NCBI GenBank assembly: GCA_017506865.1
Contig: JAFCMP010000525.1
Span: 496,001-560,000 of the forward strand
DNA from: Tribonema minus
Lineage: Eukaryota > Sar > Xanthophyceae > Tribonematales > Tribonemataceae
DNA length: 64,000 bases
Direction of reading: 5' to 3'
In this document: one piece after another, positions 34,301 to 44,470 of the stretch
Position numbering within the stretch: the stretch's first letter is position 1
How the letters are laid out: every line of letters begins with the position of its first letter
Notes under the pieces: generated by a model
Told to the model about the DNA's origin: nothing
Databases searched by the model: none
What the model saw: only the letters and a program-made list of their open reading frames with translations
Made by a program: the position numbers and the translations under genes

Positions 34301-37300
34301 AAGCGCGACCTTCACTTGTTGCTTGAGGTCTGGACACCCACATGCGAGGCATGTAATACATGCGCAATGAGGAGGATGCCGTCTAAAAATATGTTCCGGG
34401 CCTTGCCGATCACAAATTTGTAGGCTCGATGTGTACCGAACAGGCGTGTACTTCACATCAAACTTGAGGCGCGGAGCTTGCTATGCATGTACCTGCGCGA
34501 TGAGTAGGACGTCGTCTATGAGGGCAAAGATGGAGCTGCGCGGTTGGTGTATGGTCACCGCCACGGTGTGCCCGTCCTCGCACAGCGCGCGAAGGGCCTC
34601 TATGACCTGTGCGCGGCGCGGGCAGCGGCAGCAGCAGCAGCGGCGGCGGCGGTATTGGAAAAAGCGTCAGCGGCAGTGGTAGCAGCAGCAGCCGCAGCGG
34701 AAGGAGGGCCGAATTTTTATATGTACAATCCTTTTGTTTGTGGTTTGCCATGAAGCACGTTGCGCACCGTGGCACAGTGGAGACAACCTTGTGCTGAGTG
34801 ATTGCAAAAATCTGTGAGGGCAGCAGTTGAACGAGTAAAGGATGCTGCAGTCATGGGTCAACCGCGTATCTCTCCGTCGAATGCAATGTGCAACAGCTGG
34901 CGAGCCGCGTCTATACTGTTGTCGTTGCGAGAAAAACAACATTCTGCATGCCATGCTGAGCGACAGCATTGCCTGGCGATACGAGATTTTGTAGCCCGGG
35001 ACTCAGAGGCAGAGGCACACATGAAAATCGTACTTCAGTAGATGTGCAGATACGTCGATCGAATCAAGAAGAAAGCAAGAGCCGCTGGTACACCGTTTCC
35101 ACACAAGAAGCGGTGTGACCAGCCGATTCTCTTGAACCTGGCTGCAGTAGAGCGACCTGAAAAGCCGCCATAAGTGCTACTGACGCAATAAGTGCACCAC
35201 TGCAGCTCCAGAACAGGCAATCATTTGAGCAGCAAGCCAGCGTTCCGGTCACGAACAGATGGTACAAAGGCCCCGGCGTCTGCGAAACTTGGACTACATG
35301 ACCTTGAATGATCTGCGACGAACGTGACTCACATTTTGTGCCCGCGCAAAGCATCCAGGGTCAAGTCAGCTTTCGGAATCCTCAAAGCTGGGACCAACGG
35401 CCCTGGCGTCCCTGACACCCCAATCGAACCAAATCGACTGCGCAACAGATGAGACTCACCTTTTGTGCCTGTGAAGCATCCAGACCGGAGGTGGGCTCGT
35501 CCACCAATAGCACGCTGCAGGCACAGAACGCACACGAATTTCAGTCCAAGCTAGCCGACTTGCACTTCGCAGGGCTATCACGAGGGTGAAATGTTATCAA
35601 AACAGCATGACTTTCATTAGAATCGGGCGTGCATGCCTCCTCCACGATAAGCGGCGACGCTCGCTAAGTTGGTGATGCGTTAGCCTCCAAAAAAACGTCA
35701 TAATAATGCGACGAGGGTCAGTTATGAGGGAGTCAGCATGAGTTTGATTATCATTGGGTGCGTGTGCCTCAACTTGAGGCGACGATGCTCGCTGTGTTAC
35801 AGATGCTTGAGCGTTTCAAAAACATCTGATTGAAACAAAACAAGTTGTGCAGAGTGTATTGGCCAGATGCGTTTGAAATCATCAAGAGTGTGGCTCCTGA
35901 CGCGTGAGCAAGCAGACACAGGAATGCCTAACAAGTGGCGATGGAACACTTGTGCGAATCACACTGTTTACTCTTAGCATCCTCGAATAATATTTTTTGC
36001 ATTCACCGACACTTAGATGCAGAACAGGACTTTGCAGCCACTATAACACGCCAACATGCATCGGCTGCCGACATGCCAATTCCACAAAGTCGAACATCGC
36101 TAATGGAGGATGGCGCATACTATCCTGACCGCACGCGCAATTCCACCAAGTCAAACATCACTGACAGACATCGCATACTACCCTACCCGTGCCCGTACGC
36201 GATATACTCATCCCGACTACTCTGATTCTTATTGAGGCATGTGTGTGCAGCGAGCTGAAGGCATCGTCAACCAGCGCTTTTATCGATGTGCTGGTCTTGC
36301 TTTATAAATTTCTTGATGTTGTGGAAAGAATGAATAATTGAAATATTCCAATGGATGATTGACATATTCTCAGCCATCAGTGTGCTAGCATGCTCCGCAA
36401 TCGTTTGCCAGGTGAGGTAATGCAGGGGCGACCAACACCAGCTGTACCGACTGTGCTTATCAACATCAATCGTGCCACGACAAGCACACGAACCGGCGTG
36501 TACATGCTACATAGCCATCTTGACCGCCCGCAGCATGGCGCGTTGTATGCAGTCACCTGGGTTTTTCTAGGCCAATGACGCCAAGGCCGAGGGCCAGGCG
36601 CCGCTGCTCGCCGCCGCTGATGCCCGCTGACTTGGTGCGCGTGGGGTCGCCGACCTGAAAACAGTTACGCGACAGTTACACACAGCTCAAAATGCCGTAT
36701 GTACTGGCGATGAAGACTCCGCCATCTAGCTCTCTCCAGGTGAAGACTTGGTGCGCGTGGGGTCGCCGACCGGAAAATAGTTACGCGACAGTTACTTACA
36801 CACAGCTCAAAACGCCGTATGTACTGGCGATGAAGACTCCGCCATCTAGCACTTTCCAGGTGAAGACTTGGTGCGCGTGGGGTCGCCGACCTGACAACAA
36901 TTACGCGACAGTTACACACAGCTCAAAATGCCGTATGTACTGGCGATGAAGACTCCGCCATCTAGCGCTTTCCAGGTGAAGACTAGGTGCGCGTGGGGTC
37001 GCCGACCTGAAAACGATTACACGGCCGTTGCACACAAGTCACCGCTGTGTGTGATGGCTATATGACTCCCCCCCACCTACCAGTTTGCGGGCCGAAAGCA
37101 TCACAGATTTGAAACGGGGGGCGTGTTGCTTGTGCCGTTGACTCCCGGCTTAGCACCTCCCGCGCGAAGCAATGCATCACACGCAGTGAAACGTCATGGA
37201 CATTAATTCGGGGAGTTTCCGCGAGGCAAGCAGAGCATTCACAAGAAATTCACAAGGGTGGCCTTCAGGAAGTTTGTTGAAAACCATCGAGATCTAAAGC

Positions 37301-40300
37301 GAGGCAGCAGTTGTTGAGAAAACCTACTGTGCACTATTGGGAAAGTAGACAGAGCTCCCCGCACATGGCACAAACGTGGCGTTGGCACCAACAACGTTTG
37401 CTGCAACCGACGCATTCCTCGCGGCAAGGGTGAAGATTACTGTTCTGAGTAGGTATGCATTATGTTACAAAGGTATGCACCACCGTGTCGGCGGCATGCT
37501 CTTGGCCCAGGCGCACGAGCCAACATAATCCTCGAGGTGACGGTTATACCTAGTGTCGGAGTAGCTATGTACTGGCGCATTTTCTCAAGGTAAAAGTTTG
37601 GTTTTGCTGTTGGGATAGGTATTACTTTGTTTAAAAGAGTGTGCGCACCAGTGTGTTGGCGGCGTGCTCCATGCCCAGGCGCACGAGCAGCTTGGCGATG
37701 TACTCCTCTACCACATGGCACAGCTTTCAGCCGGTTCAGATAATGCTGGCAACTGACACATCCCTCGAGGTGAGGGTTGGCATTACTGTTGGAGTAAGTT
37801 TATACTTCAAATTCGACGCACCAGCGTGTCGGCGGCGTGCTCCATGCCCAGGCGCACGAGCAGCTTGGCGACGTACTCCTCCTGGCGCACGCGGGAGAAC
37901 GACACGCGGGGCACCGGCGCGGCAGCAGCAAGTGCGTCAGCGCCGCGGGCGCGAGAGAACTGTAGGGTCAGGTTTTGATTACGCCCGCTCCTGCGGTCCA
38001 CATGGCCGCCACCGCTGCGCCACGGCTCAGCGACGCCACGCGCAGCAGCGCTCGCCTTCGCCGCGGCACGCGTCATGCGTACACGTCCGCCGTTGAACAG
38101 CGCCCGATTGCGCATCGTCAGGAGCCACAAGGATGCTGCATCAACGCTCAGCAATGCGACACACGCGCCGCAGCAGCAGCAGCGCGCGCTTCCTCGACAA
38201 CACTCGTCACGCGCACGTGCGCGCCGCGCACGCCGCCAGAACGCGCACTGCCAGGAGCCGCAGCGCCGCTGCATCACCGCTCAGCAACGCCACGCACGCG
38301 CAGCAGCAGCAGCAGCAGCGGCAGCGCTCACCTTCTCCGCCGCGCCCGTGCCGCCCATGCGCATGCCCGCCGTGAACAGCAGCGTCTCGCGCACCGTGAG
38401 GAACGGGTAGAAGGCCTGCTTCTGCGGCACGTACGCCATGCGCGTCGCGACGACATCGTCGTACGGGCCCGGCGCCGCGGCGCACAGCGCGCGCAGCCGC
38501 CCCATGAGGCGCGTCCCGCGCGCGCGCGGCGTCGTGTTCGTGAGCGCGTTGAACACGCTCGTCTTGCCCGCACCGGAAGGTCCCAGTATGGCCTGCGCAG
38601 GGGGGGGGGGGCGGCGGCGGCGGCGAAGAGAGCGTTACTGCCACCAGCTGCGGAGTGGGTATATGTGCACGTGCAGCGCATGGTGCTCTGGAAGGGGGAA
38701 GGGGTTGTTATGTACGCGTGACACGTGCACACGCGGCGTCGTGTGCGTGAGCGCGTTGAACACGCTCGTCTTGCCCGCGCCGGACGGACCCAGTATGGCC
38801 TGCGCCGCGGAGGGCGGCGGCGCGCGGAGGGATTGTCAGCGTGGCGTTCGATACGCTTCAGGGTAGTACTGCGTAGCACACGCCTAGGTCGATGTTGACG
38901 CAGCGCACAATGGTGTATGTAAGTAGAAGGGCTGTTCTGCGCGGCGCGAGTCGCGTGCGCGCGGCGCAGTGTGCATCAGCGCTGTGCCGGCGCCTGACGG
39001 CGACGCGCAACGGGCACCTCCGGAGCAGCGCGGTGTGTGCACACGGGTAGAAGCGGCCCCTACAACCTTCACGGTCCTGGAGACTCCGCTGTGATGCGCC
39101 AAGTCCAAATCGCTGAGACCCGAGTCCAGATCGCTGAGACATGGGGGGCAAGCGCACGGCGCTTTCACGGCGATGCAGCCGTCAGCGCGGCGGCGACGGT
39201 CGTTGCGGCCGCACCTGGGGTTGACATAACAGTACATACACTACACAGCAAACCATCGCAGCGATTTGGTGAGCGCCGGATGCAGCCGTTGCGCTATGTA
39301 CTGGCCCCCGCGCGTCGCGCGCTAACAACGCGGCCACGGCACCGCGCTGGCCGCGACTGAACACCGTCAGCGTGGCGTGCTGATGACCGCGGCGGACGCA
39401 CACGACAAGCCGCAGCGCGAGGCATTTGCAGGCGCGCGCCCCACGCAGCGCGCTCAAGACCCGCGCGCAGCTGCTGCTGCTGGTGCCGCAGACCAGCGGC
39501 AGGGAGCTGAGCGCTGATTGCGGAAAAGGTTCCTGGGTGTTAAAAGCGCGAGGCGGCGACAAAAGCTCTCAGCGCAGGGCGCGAGGGGGGACCGCACGGC
39601 ACGAAGCGATGCGCAGTCCCCGTCCATGCAGCGGCCTTTGCGTCCGCCGAGGGGCAGACGCTCGACGTGGGCAGCGCGCGACGGCGGCACGGCGCGACAC
39701 GCGCAGTTCATGCAGCGCATTGCCTGCTGAAATGAAAAAAACAACGTCTTGCACGGTGTTCAGCAGCAGCGGTACGATAGGAGGCACGTACAGCTGGCAA
39801 CTTCGCCAAATGTCGCCGGCCGATTGCACAAGCGGAACCTGGGTGATTCAACACAAACCGGTGCTTCCTCCATGGCTGATATGGAAAGACTGCGAAAACT
39901 CCATCTATGAACATCTATGAATGCAGATGGGTACCGGTTGCCAATGAATGGCACATCATCTTTGGGCGATTGCCACCACGCCGTGCGTACGCGCAGCATT
40001 GTTGCTTTTTAAACTTTTGTACTTGAAAGTACTGATCAAGTGTGTAGTATATTGGTACAGAGGAAGTACACCAAGTAACCCCTCTGTGTCAACTCAACTA
40101 CTTCCGTCGCTCTTCAAATTGTACTTCAAAAGTACTTTAAGTGTGTCCAATTCATTGGTACAGATGAAGTACACCAAGTACTCCCTCTCTGGTAATTCAA
40201 GTGCTTCCTCTGTGTCAATACATTGGACAGTTCGCTTTGAGCAGTATTGAAGTGGGTCAGTTACAGCAAGGCTTTCTATGCGGGCGCGCTTCTTACCTTC

Positions 40301-41234
40301 TCCGCCACCTATGACAACGCCTTGACATGACAGGCCTCAGACTGCAACGGCATCGCGCAGCCAGCAGCAGCAGGCGCTGCCCACCGGTGCGCCTTAACGC
40401 TACAGGGCTTGCCACCTACTGTGTGCAACCGTCAAAACAGGGAGGTTTAACTTTGCAGCAGCAGTGCCTGCAATGGACCTGCCGTTCCATGCGCCATTAC
40501 ATAAAGCGGGCACACTACCAAAAAATACGTGCCTCGGAAACAGGGACAATATTACAGTCAAAAGAGTAGGACTTCAAGAGTTGCTTTATACGGTGGACAC
40601 AACACCCCACATGAACAGCGGTATAAAAATTTGATTGCAAGTAATAGTTTGATGGTAGCAGCTGATCATTTCTTACAAGCACCTCGCTTTTGATTATGCG
40701 TCCAAAGTGTAGGACTTGAAGTTGCATTTCAGTGAACACAACACGCCAACGTCCTAGCATGAACAACGATACAAAGAGGTCATTGCATGCAATAAGTTGA
40801 TGGCAGCAGCTAATCACTTCTTACACAGGCGCCTCTTTCACCTGCTGCAACTTCAAGCACGACATGATGGATGGAATGAACCCAAACTCACTTCGAGGAC
40901 AGGCCACAAGTGCACTCTTCTTAGGCTCAAATGCGTAACCTTGATACCAAGCTGTAAACGATTGTCTGAATGCAAGACTCACCAGCAGCCTGCCTGGCCT
41001 GGCTTCCCCACTCACGCCTTTAAGAATGTTGATCTTCGTACCATCCGATCTCCTGACCTCCATAGTGACGTCCTCCCAAATTAAGTGTATGCCATTGCTG
41101 TTATTGCTGGCGCTCACATCTGCAGCGGGTTTGTTGCGCTGGAACATCGCAGCCCGAGCTGTCGCCGTGCACAGCAGCACTAACGCCAAATAGAGATTGA
41201 TTACTATCGCTGCCGCTGCAGGCCTCTGTGCCAT
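21288..41234 (-). CDS. ABC transporter, ABCG half-transporter (NBD-TMD), 16 exons
   Basis: Exons: 41234-40983, 38592-38332, 37959-37822, 36654-36557, 35514-35460, 34606-34493, 33399-33317, 32106-32033, 30503-30343, 29917-29803, 28715-28588, 27808-27698, 26684-26542, 25636-25536, 24208-24123, 21476-21288; all phases agree, 702 residues, a normal ABCG size. It begins with a signal-like segment (residues 1-28), then the nucleotide-binding domain: Walker A GPSGAGKTS (Lys94), Q-loop YVPQKQ (Gln141), signature ISGGEQRRL (230-234), Walker B LLVDEPTSGLD (Glu256), H-loop TIHQPRSSIF (His288), NPADFLLDL (334 on). The membrane domain follows from about 413: TM1 IALGGFFGAIFW, VVMRERLHLGYGALPYYLAK, LGLMVGCVSPNMDTAM, and MEWLSTMKWGVEGV near the end. 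Such proteins dimerise to export lipids, sterols or hydrophobic compounds; substrate not predictable. Exon 16 may instead splice out at 21327. Confidence 0.94.
21455..21940 (-). repeat. Acceptor-junction array before ABCG exon 16
   Basis: About six units of roughly 80 bp, each with a variant of TAGCTTTTCTAGAATCTGCAG, the reverse complement of acceptor plus the first 20 bases of exon 16 (real junction 21476/21477). Copies at about 21541, 21620, 21705, 21797 and 21868. Confidence 0.85.
22480..23290. repeat. Minisatellite, about 150-bp unit, six copies
   Basis: Core GGCGGGCCCCTTGTAACTGC followed by a GAGGGCACGAGGGCGTGGC block, with copies near 22490, 22647, 22780, 22933, 23087 and 23238 (spacing 133-157 bp). 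In intron 15 of the ABCG gene. I see no exon piece in the unit, unlike the junction arrays. Confidence 0.85.
24620..25150. other. AT-rich island in ABCG intron 14
   Basis: About 530 bp much richer in A/T than the rest of the window, with sharp edges after GCGGCTACGTGC and before the GCCGCTGACGC stretch. No open frame, no visible terminal repeats. Probably an insertion of different origin. Confidence 0.6.
25339..25390. repeat. Poly-C plus (CA)n tract
   Basis: C run followed by about 12 CA dinucleotides in ABCG intron 14. Confidence 0.9.
25745..26055 (-). repeat. Acceptor-junction array before ABCG exon 14
   Basis: Three units of about 140 bp, each carrying CAGGGCGGCGCTGCGCGC, matching the exon 14 start and acceptor at 25636, then GCGCGATTTGAGGCGAGCGC-type intron sequence. 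Copies near 25755, 25885 and 26025, upstream of the real junction in gene sense. Confidence 0.88.
27160..27660 (-). repeat. Donor-side arrays after ABCG exon 12
   Basis: A donor-junction copy (ACCTTTGCAAGGTAGTAC) lies at about 27623, matching the real one at 27698. Beyond it are four units sharing GCCGCTTGATGCAGGCA and CATCTAGGCTATGGCG-type blocks (about 27180, 27310, 27420 and 27535). Confidence 0.75.
28060..28470 (-). repeat. Donor-junction copies after ABCG exon 11
   Basis: Blocks like ATGACGCTCCCTCACCGC plus GCGAGATGCGGTTG recur near 28435 and, more degenerate, near 28365 and 28105. They match the exon 11 donor region at 28588 and the exon bases upstream of it. Confidence 0.75.
29370..29740 (-). 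repeat. Donor-junction array after ABCG exon 10
   Basis: Four units of about 105 bp carrying GCGCTCACCGGTTGCGAGCC and GGAGTTGCGCGCGACCTGG, the reverse complement of the exon 10 end and its GTGAGC donor (real junction 29803). Copies near 29375, 29498, 29607 and 29712. Each unit keeps up to about 50 bases of exon. Confidence 0.88.
30655..30705 (-). repeat. Single copy of the ABCG exon 9 start
   Basis: CGTCTTCCTGGTCAGCCTCT matches CGTCCTCCTGGTTGGCCTCT at the exon 9 acceptor (30503), about 170 bp upstream in gene sense. Confidence 0.65.
31340..31900 (-). repeat. Donor-junction array after ABCG exon 8
   Basis: CTCACCTGAGCTGCCCTGGC recurs at about 31347, 31672 and 31873, matching the exon 8 end and donor at 32033. 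The last two units are also followed by C-runs and a CACCGCAATAGCATGCTG block. Confidence 0.9.
33020..33290 (-). repeat. Donor-junction array with TTAGGG spacers after ABCG exon 7
   Basis: Five units of about 50-65 bp. Each joins a copy of the exon 7 end and donor (GGCTCACTTGAACTGCGGCG, real junction 33317) to GGGTTAGGGTTAAGGCTAG-type spacer. Copies near 33021, 33090, 33140, 33198 and 33253; some keep the donor, others have it mutated (for example CACTAGAACT). Confidence 0.92.
34340..34385 (-). repeat. Degenerate copy of the ABCG exon 6 end
   Basis: CATGCGCAATGAGGAGGATG followed by CCGTCTA resembles CCTGCGCGATGAGTAGGACG followed by TCGTCTA at the exon 6 donor (34493). Only one clear copy. 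Confidence 0.5.
35333..35362 (-). repeat. Copy of the ABCG exon 5 end
   Basis: CTCACATTTTGTGCCCGCGC then AAAGCATCCAG matches CTCACCTTTTGTGCCTGTG then AAGCATCCAG at the exon 5 donor (35460), about 120 bp downstream in gene sense. Confidence 0.75.
36660..37010 (-). repeat. Acceptor-junction array before ABCG exon 4, nearly identical units
   Basis: Three units of about 113-120 bp, almost identical to each other and to the real junction at 36654. Each contains GGTGCGCGTGGGGTCGCCGA then CCTGAAAAC (reverse complement of acceptor plus 28 exon bases), TTACGCGACAGTTACACAC and TGTACTGGCGATGAAGACTC. The high identity implies recent duplication. Confidence 0.95.
37455..37700 (-). repeat. Donor-junction copies after ABCG exon 3
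   Basis: GCGCACCAGTGTGTTGGCGG then CGTGCTCCATGCCCAGGCG at about 37640, and a shorter CACCGTGTCGGCGGCATGC at about 37480, match the exon 3 end and donor at 37822. The nearer copy keeps about 70 exon bases. Confidence 0.88.
38080..38290 (-). repeat. Partial tandem copies downstream of ABCG exon 2
   Basis: CAGGAGCCACAAGGATGCTG at 38120 and CAGGAGCCGCAGCGCCGCTG at 38252, each followed by CATCA, CGCTCAGCAA and GCAGCAGC tracts, form two units of about 130 bp next to the exon 2 donor at 38332. Confidence 0.6.
38725..38810 (-). repeat. Upstream copy of the ABCG Walker A exon start
   Basis: About 75 bp nearly identical to 38525-38600. It includes the acceptor and the first codons of exon 2, so the copy also encodes ILGPSGAGKTSVFNALT. 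It lies on the intron side, upstream of the real exon 2, and lacks the rest of the exon. Confidence 0.93.
40015..40845. repeat. Two duplicated blocks in ABCG intron 1
   Basis: First, AGTACACCAAGTA blocks repeat about 110 bp apart (40069, 40169) with CAATTCATTGGTACAGATG-type neighbours. Second, a unit of about 140 bp repeats at 40566 and 40708 (GTAGGACTTCAAGAGTTGC versus GTAGGACTTGAAGTTGC; GATGGTAGCAGCTGATCA versus GATGGCAGCAGCTAATCA). Confidence 0.75.
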
Positions 41235-41743
41235 GCTATGCGGTGCAAGCCCTTTGCACTGACGCTCGCATGCGTTTCGAGGACGCCCACTGTCCTTCGC
41301 ACGGGTGGCGTGTGTTGCCTGCCTGCGATCTAGTGAGGATCTACGTGTCCGTCGGTGATTGGTTCGGAATGTTGAAGTGTGGAAATCTGAGGTTGAAGTG
41401 TGACCTGACGTACATATTAGAATTGTAACATCAGCGTATATTCGTACACTTTAAATCTTGGAATTGTTGAGGGCAGACGAGCTTATAGCAGACTGTGAGC
41501 AGTGGGCAGGGCGGTTAAGCGGCGTGGAGAAATACATGACCACCTAAGAGACGAAAGTGCCGCTGATGCTTTGCATGGCGCCAAAGCCATCCACCCTCAA
41601 CAACACCAACTTGACTCAGCAGCACATCTGCAATGATCTTGAACACAACACGCAGCATGCATGAACAGGAGCAACAGCACACCACTCAGCACGTCACGCA
41701 TCGCGAATCTCAGTGTATGTATTGCATCCAATCCCTGCAACCC
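41235..41743. other. Upstream flank of the ABCG gene
   Basis: About 510 bp between the ABCG start codon and the stop of the next minus-strand gene. It should hold the ABCG promoter. I see no TATA box I would defend, and no coding segment. Confidence 0.45.
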
Positions 41744-43610
41744 CTAGCTCAGTCCGCCCCTCGCCTGCTGGTAGTACCGCAGCTTGGCGCTCACGCTCTG
41801 CGCCCCCCCCCTGCCCCCCCTGCCGTACGACGACGCTTCGACGGCCTGTATGTCCGCGAAGAGCCCAACCAGCGACGGTGGCACGTCACCTGCCGCCGCC
41901 GCTGAGCGTTGTGCCAGCAGCTGCGCCTTCGAGTACTGCCTGATGTGCGCGGCGGCAGTGACCCCGGAGTCGCTGCGCGCGTTGGCGCCGTCGCCGCCGT
42001 CTGCATTGCGAGAGGGGGGGGGCAGCGGCGAATGAGATCGCACTTTTGTGGCGTCAGCGGGAGCCTCTTGCAATGCAATTGAAGTTCGTTAGGTGCTGTG
42101 AGCTGCTGTTGAAGTGTGCTAGAAATGTTTCCGTGAGATCCCTGGCGAGGTCTCAAGGCTTTGGAAGATCCTCAGCTCAGGCTGGGATGGTCCAGCTGGC
42201 TCTAGCCTCGTGCATAGAATGCACTGTGTGCGCTCCACGAGTTGTTGACCTCCAGACAATATCCGAAATGGACCAAACCTTTGGAGCAAGCAGAAATTTG
42301 AAATCATGGTTGCAGCCATGGACTTCAGGTGCCGTGAGGATCAGCAGATTGCCCAAGACACTCCCCATGTGGACACCCAGCTGACTCAAACCAGCGTCTG
42401 AGCGTTGCCGGTCACACAGCACCTGCGCCCAGTGCCGCTCACGCCAACGCGCGCCAAATGCCCGTAGCTACTGCGATGCCTTGCATCAGGAACAAAAACT
42501 GTGACCGAGTGGTGAGCCTCACGGCGCATGATACGCAGTCAGCCCGCAAAGCGCCGTCCAGCATGACGTATGCTAGCAGCTGCTCTGCAATGTGGCCGAG
42601 CCGCCCCCTACGCTCTGGAAACATCGTAAAGTGCCTGCATGCAGCACGAGCGACGCGGCTCGTGTCCCAGCAGTAATCCTGCCGCACACACACAAGTGGA
42701 ACCCGCAGATGTGTCGTTGCCATCATAAGCGCCTCTCGCAAGACAATTGAGGGCAGAAGGCACGCACTCGGCACACCCTTGCCTCACACACCACGCACAC
42801 GTCAACTCATCACGCCCGGACACAGCAGCAGCACCTCTGCCTCTCGAGCTCACCTGTCAGCGCGTCGCCCGCAGCAGCTTCAGCTGAGCCGTGCAACAAC
42901 TCCTCCTCCTCCGCGCGCTCCTCGCGGCACGCCTCGCAGTACGCGTGCCCGTCCCGCTCGTCCACCTCCACAGGCACACTGCCGTCGTCGCAGTTGTGGC
43001 ACATCAACGCGAGGCCTCCTGGCTCCGACTGCTGTGCTGCCGTCGAATTTTCATTCAACTCTGCAGTGTCGGTGTCTGCCGGTGTCACTGCTGGCACGTC
43101 GGCGACGGCAGCGCTGTCGGCTGGCGCTGCCGGCGACGCCAGCGGTGGTGGGAAAGGGTGCTCCACGACACGAGTGCCAAAGAGATGCTGGTAGCTGCGG
43201 TGAACATCATCCACCTTAATGACGCTGCTGCCGTACTTTTTGTATAACCTCACCAGGCAGGTGCCAACATGCGCCAGTATGGCCCTGGCTCCGATGTCGC
43301 AGCATCCTCCTCCTCCTTGCTGCAGGATTTCCACTCCAAGGCTCCAGGCTTCGTGCAGGCATGCGAGCGCCGCTTCGCGGTTGTCCGTAGACTTGTTGCT
43401 GTTTGCAACGAGAAGGAGCTGGCCCTTGCGGAGCAGCGCTACGAACCTAGCCGCTGGGTCTTGTTGAGTTTGCAGCAGGGCATCTTGATAGGCATTGATG
43501 CTCCCTGCTACATCCCCGTTCGCTCTGAGGGCTTCTGCCTGTGCAAGCAATTTGCGCGAGTCTCCCCGACCTGCTCCGGCATGCTGCTGGCTGCGCTCTG
43601 GTGGCTCCAT
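41744..43610 (-). CDS. Two-exon helical-repeat protein with a Cys-x2-Cys pair cluster
   Basis: Exon 1 43610-42854 ends at a strong ACAG/GTGAGC donor; exon 2 42000-41744 begins after ATGCAG. Phases match (1 + 2) and give 337 residues. Residues about 15-130 form helices like a tetratricopeptide-type array (LLAQAEALRANGDVAGSINA, AALACLHEAWSLGVEIL, LVRLYKKYG). A Pro/Ala-rich linker leads to CHNC and, 18 residues later, CEAC (about residues 205-230), a likely zinc-binding site of the LIM/treble-clef spacing. The C-terminus holds HIRQYSKAQLLAQRS and ends SVSAKLRYYQQARGGLS. A TPR plus zinc-site plan suggests a protein-interaction or chaperone-like adaptor; that is inference. No named family recognised. 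Confidence 0.72.
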
Positions 43611-44470
43611 GTCACAGAGATGTGATCTTGAAGTGTGTGGAATAGGAGCTTTTGAAGAAGAATAAATCCCCTACACGTACACAACTTTGTCAGCGCTTGT
43701 ATACGATCACGATTTTCATGATGTGAGCACGCAGCTTGGCGCTACAGCGACCTACCATGGCATGGTCCATTGCAGAATATATATGCCAACACTGCAACAA
43801 TGCTCAGCAGACATATTTCACATGGCATAAAAAACCCAGAAACGCCGACGGTACTGTCTGCTCACAAGATTTGCAACAGCAGTAGCCGCCCAACACAAGC
43901 AGCAGACAACAGCAAAGTCGCAGGCCAGGAACGTGAAAACAGGCATGGTATATACGGGTGCAGCTTGTGTATTACTCGCAGGGGAAAGTGTTGCGTAGAC
44001 TGCTCTGTGACAAGTACAGTGTTCACCAAGGGCTTCAAGGCTGCGTGCAGCCACACACCAACTGACGCATGCGCACGCAAGCGGCGTCGACTCCAGCAGT
44101 AAGATGGTCCTCAAGTGCCCACTCTTGTCTGTGCGCCTCGTCCCATGAGGATGCGAGATGTAGGGCCTAATTTGTGTGCCAAATGACGCTGCAATGTGGA
44201 CTCATGAAGTTGAATCATGCACTGCGGTCAGCACCGCGCAGCCGCGACTAGGCGCTGCTCCTCCGCAGCGCCCCGCACGGCGCTGGCTAGCCGCATGTCG
44301 CATCAAAAATAGACACGCCCGCTCCGCTGCGGGCCGTCCCACATGCTTACGCTTAAAAGCAATGATCAACATGTGCTGAGCACACACACACACACCCGCA
44401 GGCGCGTGCATACGCCATCCGCGCGCACGCACACCCATCACGCCGCGAGGGTGCTGCAGCCTAGCCTGCC
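43611..44470. other. No recognised gene
   Basis: Intergenic between two minus-strand genes. Contains a (CA)n run at about 44381-44395 and CG-rich pieces. No supportable coding segment. Confidence 0.45.

Noticed and set aside
36660..37010. A CRISPR-like array of regular repeats
   Set aside because: The units match the neighbouring exon and its acceptor, spacers are repeated too, and the host is eukaryotic with introns.
42439..42774. A minus-strand frame as an extra exon of the helical-repeat gene
   Set aside because: Exons at 43610-42854 and 42000-41744 join in phase without it, and it lacks good splice sites.
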